34,764 nucleotides of DNA, taken from assembly GCA_003230915.1 (NCBI GenBank), contig QIHI01000132.1, positions 1-34,764 on the forward strand. The letters are read 5' to 3'. Each line of letters starts with the position of its first letter. The first letter of the stretch is position 1. The position numbers and the translations under genes are program-made. A model generated the notes under the pieces. The model was not told the DNA's origin. It was given only the letters and a program-made list of their open reading frames with translations, and did not search any database. The DNA is from Kiritimatiellales bacterium. Its GTDB lineage: Bacteria > Verrucomicrobiota > Kiritimatiellia > Kiritimatiellales > Pontiellaceae. This document shows positions 8,016 through 14,852 of the stretch, in pieces.

Positions 8016-8044
8016 ATAATGTTTCCTCGTACCGCATTCGTCAA
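8016..8044 (-). promoter_or_regulatory. Predicted sigma-70 promoter for the Pro-rich exported protein
   Basis: On the minus strand TTGACG, 17 bp, CATTAT, predicting a transcript start near 8009, about 20 nt before the ATG at 7988. This leaves the AAAGGAC ribosome site in the leader. The -35 is a five-of-six match. Confidence 0.5.
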
Positions 8045-8119
8045 GCGCAACCCCATCTTCCCATTCCTAGAAATAAACGATGGGAAAGTTTAAATATTGT
8101 ATAAATAAAGGAAGAGAGC

Positions 8120-9415
8120 CTAGCGCCGCCGATGACTCAGTGGCACGGAAAGAGTTCCGTTGAAGAACTCGATGATGTGCCCTCGCTCAATCAACCAGCC
8201 CAACGGTTGCAGCGCTTTCTTCGCCTCCTCCGACTGTGGGTCGAGCGCAGGATGAAGAATTTCCACCAGGTGCTTCCGGGTCGAACCGGGGTTCTCTTTC
8301 AGGAAAATCAATACTTCGGCAATGCTTTCGATCGTGTCCTCCGGCTTGACAGGACGCGGTTTGATATGGGTGACAAAGTTGATCTTCCCCGCCTTGAATA
8401 CGTTCAAGTGCATGTGCCGGAAGGCGGCACGCATTGCGAACGACATCGAGAGCGGAAAGGCACTCTCCTTTGCCCAAACCCGCCGGATGGCGTTCGTAAT
8501 ATCGCGATCCTCCAGCTCCTGTGACACCTTTGAAGGCACAACCGCCCGGTGCGTCTTTTCATACATCGAATCCATGTTTTGCTTGAGACTCGCTTCGGCC
8601 TTGCTTAAGTCGAGCGGCTCCGCCTCGGGGTCAGACTTGAGCTTATAGACCGTCTTTTTGCGGCTCTCCTCCTTCCACTGCTCGATCAGTTCTTCATCGC
8701 GCACAGTCTCGATGCTGCGCTTGTACTCCTCCAGCGAAAGGTGCGCAAAGCGGCCTTGGTGTAGCTCATTGAGCTTGTCGGTATAGCTGTGGTGATTCGG
8801 CGGCCCCAGTAGCACTCCGCTCTTGCGGCAGCGGGCCACACAGACAAACTGCCCGGCGGGTGGGTCGGCTTCGATCTCCTCCTTCTCGTAGACATCGGTC
8901 AAGTGTTTCGACATCAAATGCTGGACGATCATCTCCTCCGAACACGCGGCCGCCTTGCAATGCTTGCACTGGAACAGCGTAAACTCCGGCGCATCCTTGT
9001 TCACCTCGATCTTCACCAGATACCCTTCGGCATCTTGGATAAACAGGCTCGCCAGATCCATTAGCGGATAGGCGCGCCGCGAGTGGTGCATCTGCCGCAC
9101 CAGCGAAGCTAAGCGCTTCTGCTCGGGCAGGAAGGAAATAGACACAGGAATCTCCCGAACCGGTTCGCGCGGTGGGCGGGCGGGGCGCGAATGATTATCG
9201 TGATCGGGATGCGGGCGGCGGGGGCGGTCATTACGGGAATCGCGACGGGGTGAATGTCGGTCATCGCGGCGGTCACGTCGGGGGGCGGAGTCCTTGTAGC
9301 TCTTCGCACTATAGTGATTTTCCCCCGGAGGCTTGCGCGCCCATTGGGGAACAAAGTTCAGGTCGAGGACCACATCCTTTGTATCCCTCCGTACTTCCTT
9401 TGGCTTTTCTTCCAT
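8120..9415 (-). CDS. C2H2-like zinc-finger protein with a disordered Arg/Asp-rich N-terminus
   Basis: The track starts at 9430 (436 aa, MRGSSMEEKPKEVRRD); ATG at 9415 (MEEKPKEVRRD, 431 aa) is about as likely, and neither has a strong ribosome site. Residues ~30-90 are low complexity, rich in Arg, Asp, His and Pro (RRDRRDDRHSPRRD). A single zinc-finger-like module C150-x2-C153-x12-H166-x4-H171 follows. The middle is charged and helical, and the last ~100 residues resemble a winged-helix fold (AEVLIFLKENPGSTRKHLVEIL). A nucleic-acid-binding role is inferred from this architecture. The gene stands alone. I recall similar proteins only from PVC bacteria but cannot confirm the family. Confidence 0.8.
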   Translation of the reverse strand: MEEKPKEVRRDTKDVVLDLNFVPQWARKPPGENHYSAKSYKDSAPRRDRRDDRHSPRRDSRNDRPRRPHPDHDNHSRPARPPREPVREIPVSISFLPEQKRLASLVRQMHHSRRAYPLMDLASLFIQDAEGYLVKIEVNKDAPEFTLFQCKHCKAAACSEEMIVQHLMSKHLTDVYEKEEIEADPPAGQFVCVARCRKSGVLLGPPNHHSYTDKLNELHQGRFAHLSLEEYKRSIETVRDEELIEQWKEESRKKTVYKLKSDPEAEPLDLSKAEASLKQNMDSMYEKTHRAVVPSKVSQELEDRDITNAIRRVWAKESAFPLSMSFAMRAAFRHMHLNVFKAGKINFVTHIKPRPVKPEDTIESIAEVLIFLKENPGSTRKHLVEILHPALDPQSEEAKKALQPLGWLIERGHIIEFFNGTLSVPLSHRRR

Positions 9416-9531
9416 GGAACTACCCCGCATCTTTCAGTGAGTTAAAGAAACACGATTTTAGCGAAACCCCCTTCGATTAAAAGGTTCTTCGTAGATTATC
9501 ATGGAGGGTTTCGGGGCTTCGTGGGAAAGGC

Positions 9532-9560
9532 TTGAAAGAGAGTGAGTGTTACAGGATAAT
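9532..9560 (+). promoter_or_regulatory. Predicted strong promoter of dinB
   Basis: TTGAAA, 17 bp, GATAAT: five of six matches in each box with ideal spacing. The expected start of transcription is about 9566-9568, only a few bases before ATG 9570, so the mRNA would be leaderless or nearly so. The track's GTG start at 9546 falls inside the spacer, which argues against it. No LexA-type box is recognised. Confidence 0.6.
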
Positions 9561-9569
9561 TCCGAGAGC

Positions 9570-10787
9570 ATGAAGCCGAAACAAACCCTATTCCTGCACG
9601 TCGACATGGATGCCTTTTTCACTTCCGTCGAGCAGTACGATCACCCCGAACTGCGCGACAAGCCCATCGTGGTCGGTGCACCGCCCGACCAGCGTGGCGT
9701 GGTGGCCGCCGCCTCCTACGAAGCGCGCAAGTTCGGCATCCACTCCGCCATGCCCTCGCGCACCGCCTTCCAGAAATGCCCCGAGGCTATCTTTGTTCCG
9801 CACAACATGGCGCGCTACAAAGAGGTCTCGCAGCAGATCATGCGCATCTTTGGATCCTATACCCCCCTCGTCCAACCCCTCTCCATCGACGAAGCCTTCC
9901 TCGATGTCACCGGCTCCCAGCGACTCTTTGGCGACGGACCAACCATCGCCGAAAAGATTCGGAGCGACATCTTCGAACAAACCGGTCTCACCGCTTCCGT
10001 CGGCGTAGCACTCAATATGTTCCTCGCTAAGCTCGCCTCCGACATGGATAAGCCCGACGGCCTCACCCTCGTCCCGTTCGATCAGACCGCCATCGAAAGA
10101 TTCCTCGCGCCCCTCCCCATTGGTCGTATCTGGGGGATCGGCAAGGTGACGCAAAAAAAACTGCTCTCGCTAGGCATACCCACCATAGGAAAACTCCAGC
10201 AATTTGACTTCCAAATCCTCGAACAAGCGGTCGGCACACGCGCGGCCAAAACGTTCAGCCGCCTTGCCCGTGGCATCGACGAACGCACCATCCAAACCGA
10301 TACCGAAGAAAAGAGCATCTCCAACGAAACCACCTTCAAGGACGATGCCACTGACCACGACCAGATCGAGGCCACCTACAAGCGGCTCATCGATAAAGTC
10401 GCCGGTCGCCTCCGCAAGGCCGGCCTCTACACCACCACCGTGCATCTGAAAATCCGCTGGGACGACTTCTCCACCATTACTCGCCAGATCCGACTCCCCC
10501 TTCCCTGCTGCGACGATACTACCCTGCGCGAAACCGGCATATTTCTGCTTCACGACAACCTGCGCCATCGCCCCGTCCGCCTCATCGGCTTCGGCGTTAG
10601 TGGACTAACCGAAACCGACGCGCCGCCCACCGCCCAGCTCAGCCTCTTCGATTCTCCCGACACCACCCAACACGAAAAGCGTACCCGCCTCAGCCGTACC
10701 ACCGATGCCATCAAACAAAAGTTCGGCAACCGGAGCATCCAGCGCGGCTCCGCCATGGAAAAGCCGCCGCACGATCCCGCGAAATAA
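9570..10787 (+). CDS. dinB: DNA polymerase IV (Y-family translesion polymerase)
   Basis: 405 residues from ATG 9570. Catalytic palm motifs are visible: HVDMDAFF (D12) and LSIDEAFLDVTG (D107, E108). The little-finger domain occupies roughly 240-350. The C-terminus carries AQLSLFD, matching the QLxLF beta-clamp-binding motif. It copies past lesions and is mutagenic. The tail after the clamp motif (~30 residues, basic) is typical in length. Start choice: the track's GTG at 9546 would lie upstream of the predicted transcript start. It is transcribed alone, with no imuA/lexA neighbours. Confidence 0.95.
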   Translation: MKPKQTLFLHVDMDAFFTSVEQYDHPELRDKPIVVGAPPDQRGVVAAASYEARKFGIHSAMPSRTAFQKCPEAIFVPHNMARYKEVSQQIMRIFGSYTPLVQPLSIDEAFLDVTGSQRLFGDGPTIAEKIRSDIFEQTGLTASVGVALNMFLAKLASDMDKPDGLTLVPFDQTAIERFLAPLPIGRIWGIGKVTQKKLLSLGIPTIGKLQQFDFQILEQAVGTRAAKTFSRLARGIDERTIQTDTEEKSISNETTFKDDATDHDQIEATYKRLIDKVAGRLRKAGLYTTTVHLKIRWDDFSTITRQIRLPLPCCDDTTLRETGIFLLHDNLRHRPVRLIGFGVSGLTETDAPPTAQLSLFDSPDTTQHEKRTRLSRTTDAIKQKFGNRSIQRGSAMEKPPHDPAK

Positions 10788-10897
10788 TCCCGACTTAGGA
10801 GGGCCTTTCGAGTCATAAACTGACGAGAGAGGAAAAATCATCCAGTTCACTAAACCCACTGATAGCAGGTCTGGTACGCGCTGGCACAGAAGAAGAG

Positions 10898-10986
10898 TGG
10901 TGCTCGAGGTGGGATTCGAACCCACACGGGATTTAACTCCCACAAGGCCCTCAACCTTGCGTGTCTACCAATTTCACCACCCGAGC
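10898..10986 (-). tRNA. tRNA-Leu (anticodon GAG), CCA encoded
   Basis: The reverse complement begins GCTCGGGTGGTGAAATTGG and ends GGGTTCGAATCCC ACCTCGAGCACCA. Anticodon stem CAAGG / CCTTG brackets the loop TTGAGGG, giving anticodon GAG (reads CUC and CUU). A long variable arm, the T-loop TTCGAAT and a 7-bp acceptor with one G-U pair complete a class II tRNA of 89 nt including CCA. The small ORFs overlapping it (10605-10943, 10850-11059) are spurious. Confidence 0.95.
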
Positions 10987-11008
10987 AGATGGGCAAAAAG
11001 AGGTGGGG

Positions 11009-11037
11009 AAGATACCTATGCCTTGTGGGGGGCGCAA
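11009..11037 (-). promoter_or_regulatory. Predicted promoter of tRNA-Leu
   Basis: Minus strand TTGCGC, 17 bp, TATCTT, about 23 bp upstream of the tRNA 5' end. The spacing is ideal, and a G/C-rich discriminator follows. Confidence 0.5.
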
Positions 11038-11147
11038 GGGGTAAAATGAAAAAAACCACCTCAGCTCATTTGAAAGAAAACCTCCAAATGAAACTTCCAT
11101 ATTTTTAATGATCCGGTATCCCTTGTTTCGACCCCAGAGAAGCGACT

Positions 11148-12089
11148 ATGGACTATGTTTTACAGGTATTATTTGTTCTGACCCTGATGGCGATCGGGTT
11201 TGTGGCTCGTAGGCGTGGCATGGTGAGTGCCGCTGGAACCAGCGAGATGGCGCGAGTCCTGATTGCGATCATCTATCCCTGCCTGATTTTTTCTTCGATC
11301 ACGCAACTCAACGCACACGAGCTGGCGAAAAACTGGATCATGCCGGTGTTGGCGATGGCGATTACCGGGACAGGGCTGGTGCTTGGGTTGGTTGCGCTCT
11401 CGTGCATGAAGGGATTGGATCGGCAACGGACTGGTGCATTCCTTTTTCAAAGCACGGTCAACAACTACCTTTTCCTCCCGCTACCTCTAGTGATGTTACT
11501 TTGGGGCGCGGAAGGCGTGGCTCTGCTAGTTTTCGCATCGCTCGGTTTTGAACTCACGGTCTGGACGGTGGGCGTGTTCCTGTTTAATCGAACGAGCAAG
11601 CTGTCCGAGGGCATTCGGATGATGCTCGGCCCGCCGCTGATTATCCTGCTCTTTTCGATCGGTTGGATCTGCATTCGCGACCTATCGGGCATCGAGCCGC
11701 TCGACGGCCTTCCGCATCGCCTGTTGGGTCTGCTCTATTTCGGAACAGAAACCGTGGGGAAGGCCACGGTGATGATTTCGATGATGGTGGCGGGTAGCCG
11801 GATCGCTGTACTGGATGCGCGCGCTGCTCTCGACCGACAGGTATGGATCGTCGCCACCCTTCGATTGCTGGTTACGCCCATCCTTTTCATCTTAATCCTC
11901 AAGCAGATTCCAATGAGCGAAGTGGCGTACGGTATCCTGACCGTGGTGGCCGTTATGCCGGCGGCAGTGGCGAGCCTAATCTTCAGCGAACGCTTTGGCG
12001 GCGATTCGGAGTTCATTGCCACCACTCTGCTCGTTACTCACCTCGGCGCAGTCGTGACCATTCCTCTCTTGCTGACGTGGGCCCTTTAA
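11148..12089 (+). CDS. AEC (auxin efflux carrier) family transporter
   Basis: 313 residues with about ten hydrophobic segments in two five-helix halves. The Asn/Pro-containing broken helices characteristic of the family are visible (IAIIYPCLIFSSI and STVNNYLFLPLPLVMLLWG; second half VVAVMPAAVASLIFSERFGGD). AEC proteins are inner-membrane carriers, often for dicarboxylates such as malate; the substrate here is unknown. AGAGAAG lies upstream of the ATG. Convergent with the LysM gene, 15 bp between stops, with no obvious terminator. Confidence 0.9.
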   Translation: MDYVLQVLFVLTLMAIGFVARRRGMVSAAGTSEMARVLIAIIYPCLIFSSITQLNAHELAKNWIMPVLAMAITGTGLVLGLVALSCMKGLDRQRTGAFLFQSTVNNYLFLPLPLVMLLWGAEGVALLVFASLGFELTVWTVGVFLFNRTSKLSEGIRMMLGPPLIILLFSIGWICIRDLSGIEPLDGLPHRLLGLLYFGTETVGKATVMISMMVAGSRIAVLDARAALDRQVWIVATLRLLVTPILFILILKQIPMSEVAYGILTVVAVMPAAVASLIFSERFGGDSEFIATTLLVTHLGAVVTIPLLLTWAL

Positions 12090-12104
12090 CAGGCTTAAAA
12101 CCTT

Positions 12105-12620
12105 CTACTCTGGAACAAACAACTTCTGGCCGACGTAGATGCTGTCGGACTTGAGGTTGTTGGCCTGCTTAATGGCTTTGACGGTCGTACCGTAGGCCGA
12201 AGCGATGGCGGAAAGCGTATGGCCGGATTCGACCACGTGCTCCCGGCCGGCACCGCGGCTGGGCTTGCTGGGGCGGGATGCGACGGACTTTTTAAGTAGG
12301 CCTTCGACCCGTCGGATAAGTTCATTCATCTCGCGCCCCTGCTTGGCTTCGAGCGAGCTCATTTTATGGTTGAGTTGTGTAATCTGGCTGTTGTAGGAGC
12401 GAACCTCGCTACGCAGCTGCTGGAGCTCCTGAACGAGGCGAGCGTTTTCCATCTCGACCGATTCAACCTGGCTCTTCACCCGATAGACCTGCTCCTCGGC
12501 GTGGCGTTGGACAACTTGTTCACGAGCCACGGTTTCGCGGCGCTGTTGGGGGGTTTGAAGGGTTTCGCAACCCGACAAAAGCCCGACGATGGGCAGAATA
12601 AGCCATAGTTTGAATATCAT
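12105..12620 (-). CDS. LysM-domain lipoprotein with coiled coil
   Basis: ATG at 12620 (not 12632) follows GGAG by 6 bp. The 171-residue product starts MIFKLWLILPIVGLLSGC, a lipoprotein signal with lipobox LSGC and the acylated Cys at 18. Residues ~28-108 are a charged coiled coil (heptads in ENARLVQELQQLRSEVRSYNSQI). A basic Ser/Arg/Pro linker leads to a LysM domain at ~126-170 (HVVESGHTLSAIASAYGTTVKAIKQANNL...VGQKLFVP), which binds peptidoglycan. It probably tethers the outer membrane to the wall. Second gene of an operon with sppA, 13 bp downstream. Confidence 0.9.
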   Translation of the reverse strand: MIFKLWLILPIVGLLSGCETLQTPQQRRETVAREQVVQRHAEEQVYRVKSQVESVEMENARLVQELQQLRSEVRSYNSQITQLNHKMSSLEAKQGREMNELIRRVEGLLKKSVASRPSKPSRGAGREHVVESGHTLSAIASAYGTTVKAIKQANNLKSDSIYVGQKLFVPE

Positions 12621-12633
12621 AGAGGTCTCCATA

Positions 12634-13623
12634 TCAAGGTTTCCATTGGTGCAAGAATCGGGGCGAGGCCATCGCTGATAGATCGGGAAGCTGCGGCAGT
12701 CTGGATAACATTAGCGTATCGAAAAACCCGCGTGACTTGGAGTAGCGGACGAGGTAGATCTCTTCCACATCGAGCAGGAACGCTAGTTGGTCGATGGCAT
12801 CCTCTAGATAGCCGATCCCGTCGATAAAGTTGTGTTCCAAGGCCTGTGGTGCATTAAAGACGCGGCCATCGAGCAGGTCGCGGTTCTCGAATCCCCGGGA
12901 ATTCTCGACGATGGAGGCAAAGCGATCCTGCATACCGTCAACCAATTCCTGTAGCATGGCCACATGTTGCGGGTTAACCTCCTCGAAGGGGTTGAGCATA
13001 TCCTTGTTTTCGCCGGAAGCGATGGTGACCGAGCTCAGACCCATCTTATCGCCCAGTCCTTTTAGGTTGAGCGTCTGCATGATGACACCGACGGAACCGA
13101 CAATGGCGGTAGGCTCGGCCATGATGTAGTCACCCGCCATGGCAGCGTAGTAGGCTCCGGAAGCTCCGAGGCCGCGGACAAACACCATAATCATCCGCTC
13201 TTCGTCCTCGGTTTTAAACCGCTCTAGAGCCGCATAGATCTCGTCGCTGGGCGTAACGGCACCGCCGGGCGAATCGACTTCCAACAGAATGGCCTTCACT
13301 TCGGGGTCGATCGTCGCAGCGCGGATCTCCCCTAGGATATTTTCAACCATGTCGGGCTCGTAGCCGAACAACCGTTCCCGCCGCCCGCGCAGGATCACGC
13401 CGGCGAGATCGATGCGCACCACCTTGGTGTCGCCATAGCCATGCGACCAGGTTTCATCATACGAGGGTTCTGCGTCCACTGGGTAGTCGTTGCCCCCGTG
13501 AGCCGCCGATCCCGAAAAAAGTGCCGCCGTCAGCCCGATATTGGTCAGGAAGCTACCAAACAGCAACAGCGCCATGATCCCCACTGCCATCCAGCACCCT
13601 ATTTTCGATCCATTGCCTGCCAT
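12634..13623 (-). CDS. sppA: Signal peptide peptidase SppA, S49 serine protease (short type)
   Basis: 329 residues from ATG 13623, after CGGGGA. The track's start at 13659 overlaps a predicted -10. One transmembrane segment (~11-36) anchors a periplasmic S49 domain. Catalytic Ser155 lies in GLGASGAYYAAMAG and the general-base Lys207 in SGENKDMLNPFEE, the Ser-Lys dyad of SppA. The substrate-site VDSPGGAV is also present. It degrades cleaved signal peptides in the membrane and is of the single-domain length usual outside enterobacteria. Operon with the LysM lipoprotein; divergent from kdsD/kpsF. Confidence 0.92.
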   Translation of the reverse strand: MAGNGSKIGCWMAVGIMALLLFGSFLTNIGLTAALFSGSAAHGGNDYPVDAEPSYDETWSHGYGDTKVVRIDLAGVILRGRRERLFGYEPDMVENILGEIRAATIDPEVKAILLEVDSPGGAVTPSDEIYAALERFKTEDEERMIMVFVRGLGASGAYYAAMAGDYIMAEPTAIVGSVGVIMQTLNLKGLGDKMGLSSVTIASGENKDMLNPFEEVNPQHVAMLQELVDGMQDRFASIVENSRGFENRDLLDGRVFNAPQALEHNFIDGIGYLEDAIDQLAFLLDVEEIYLVRYSKSRGFFDTLMLSRLPQLPDLSAMASPRFLHQWKP

Positions 13624-13654
13624 AGAATTTCCCCGTGGTTTCAAAACTCCAGAT

Positions 13655-13683
13655 ACCATAGAGTTTCCATCGCTTTATTTGAA
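13655..13683 (-). promoter_or_regulatory. Possible sppA promoter
   Basis: Minus strand TTCAAA, 17 bp, TATGGT; the -35 sits inside the TTTATTTG-AA-CAAATAAA palindrome. The same TATGGT -10 appears upstream of the TIGR03790 gene. It would place the track's start 13659 inside the promoter. Confidence 0.3.
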
Positions 13684-13691
13684 CAAATAAA
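13674..13691. repeat. AT-rich palindrome TTTATTTG-AA-CAAATAAA
   Basis: Perfect 8-bp arms with a 2-nt centre, directly abutting the TTCCAA-N3-TTGGAA palindrome, in the divergent sppA/kpsF promoter region. A candidate operator. Confidence 0.5.
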
Positions 13692-13706
13692 TTCCAATGG
13701 TTGGAA
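13692..13706. repeat. Intergenic palindrome TTCCAA-N3-TTGGAA, copy 2
   Basis: Perfect 6-3-6 repeat (central TGG) between the divergent sppA and kpsF genes. It overlaps the ATG at 13697 that the ORF track uses as the start of kpsF. Same arms as at 1781 and 22533. Confidence 0.75.
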
Positions 13707-13753
13707 AAAATCAGCTACGGTGCGACCCATCTATTGAAAACGAGGAACATGCT

Positions 13754-14725
13754 TTGGACTACCTTAAACGCGCACGGGAAGTGCTGGACATCGAAATTGC
13801 CGGGCTTGAAACTCTGAAGAATGAAATGGGTGAAGGCTTTATCCGTGCCGTCGATGCCATCCGAGCCACCGTCGGGAACGGTGGAAAGGTCGTTATTACT
13901 GGCGTCGGGAAAAACCTGCACATTGGTAATAAAATCGCCGCAACGCTGACCAGCACCGGCACTCCGGCCGTTGTGATGCACCCCATCGAGGCTATGCACG
14001 GCGACTTCGGCATCCTCGGCGACCGCGACATCCTGCTGGCCATGAGCTATTCCGGGGCCTCCGACGAACTGATCGCCCTGCTCCAACCCGTCAAACGCAA
14101 GGGAGTTCAGATCATCGCCATGACCGGCGAGACGGACAGCCCGCTCGCACAACACAGCGACATCATCGTCTCCATCCGGGTCGACCAAGAAGCCTGCCCG
14201 TTCAATATGGCCCCCACCACCAGCACCACCGCTACCCTCGCGCTTGGCGATGCGCTCGCCATGGTTCTGCTTCAGGCTCACGGCTTCGAGATCGAGGACT
14301 ATGCCAAACTCCACCCCGGCGGCGCCATCGGCCGCACCCTGCTACTACGCGTCGGCGATGTAATGCGTACCGGTGAGCGCTGCGCTCAGGTCGAAGTCGG
14401 CAAACCCGTGCGGGAAGCCTTGATTGCGATGACCGGAGCACAGTCCGGTTGCGTGGCCATCGTCGAAGATGGTGACCAGTTGGTAGGCATCGTCACCGAC
14501 GGCGACCTACGCCGCCATCTGATCGAAACACCCAACCTCGTAGACCAACCGATCGAGTCGATCATGACCGCAAACCCGATTACCCTTTCGAAAGATCAAT
14601 TGGCGCTTGAAATCCTTAATATCTACGAAAAACACAATATCGATGACCTGATCGTGGTGGACGAAAACAACTGCGTTATTGGTGCAGTGGATATCCAGGA
14701 TTTGCCCAAACTGAAAATTCTATAA
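13754..14725 (+). CDS. Arabinose-5-phosphate isomerase (KdsD/KpsF family)
   Basis: About 323 residues. SIS domain: GKVVITGVGKNLHIGNKIAATLTSTGTP (KdsD family: VVxGxGKSG), AMHGDFGIL, SYSGASDEL and MAPTTSTTATLALGDALA with the catalytic acidic/His residues. Two CBS domains follow (VGDVMRTGERCAQV and IESIMTANPITL). It interconverts ribulose-5-phosphate and arabinose-5-phosphate for Kdo synthesis, implying LPS. Start: the track's ATG at 13697 lies inside a palindrome and lacks a ribosome site; TTG at 13754 has GAGG at 8 bp and gives the usual N-terminus LDYLKRAREVLDIEI. The start is uncertain (13697 or 13754). Confidence 0.88.
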   Translation: MDYLKRAREVLDIEIAGLETLKNEMGEGFIRAVDAIRATVGNGGKVVITGVGKNLHIGNKIAATLTSTGTPAVVMHPIEAMHGDFGILGDRDILLAMSYSGASDELIALLQPVKRKGVQIIAMTGETDSPLAQHSDIIVSIRVDQEACPFNMAPTTSTTATLALGDALAMVLLQAHGFEIEDYAKLHPGGAIGRTLLLRVGDVMRTGERCAQVEVGKPVREALIAMTGAQSGCVAIVEDGDQLVGIVTDGDLRRHLIETPNLVDQPIESIMTANPITLSKDQLALEILNIYEKHNIDDLIVVDENNCVIGAVDIQDLPKLKIL

Positions 14726-14731
14726 TGAACC

Positions 14732-14822
14732 GTCTGCCGGAAGATCGGCGACACCCCGCGAAGTAGACCACTTCCCGATTGACCCGTTTGGGTGCAATGG
14801 GTACTGTTCGCGGGTTCTTTTT
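14732..14822 (+). terminator. Compound hairpin ending in a U-run after kpsF
   Basis: GTC-T-GCCG gaagat CGGCGAC forms a first hairpin (14732-14752). A long second one pairs CCCGCGAA-GTA (14755-14765) with TAC-tg-TTCGCGGG, enclosing CCC-g-ATTG-ACCC gttt GGGT-g-CAATGGG, and is followed by TTCTTTTT. This may be a bulky rho-independent terminator of kpsF, or a leader/attenuator of the PpiD-like gene whose ATG lies 30 nt further on. The nested, fully paired design exceeds an ordinary terminator. Confidence 0.6.
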
Positions 14823-14852
14823 ACACAGACCAGAAGGAGCGAGGACAACACC

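Noticed and set aside
8056-8087. TTCCCAT-N15-ATGGGAA inverted repeat after the zinc-finger gene
   Set aside because: The loop is long and there is no T tract on either side; too weak to call a terminator.
9546-9569. GTG start for dinB in the ORF track
   Set aside because: The codon lies inside the spacer of the predicted promoter; the downstream ATG fits the family N-terminus.
10605-11059. ORFs of 69-112 aa around the tRNA
   Set aside because: They run through tRNA-Leu or antisense to dinB and have no family resemblance.
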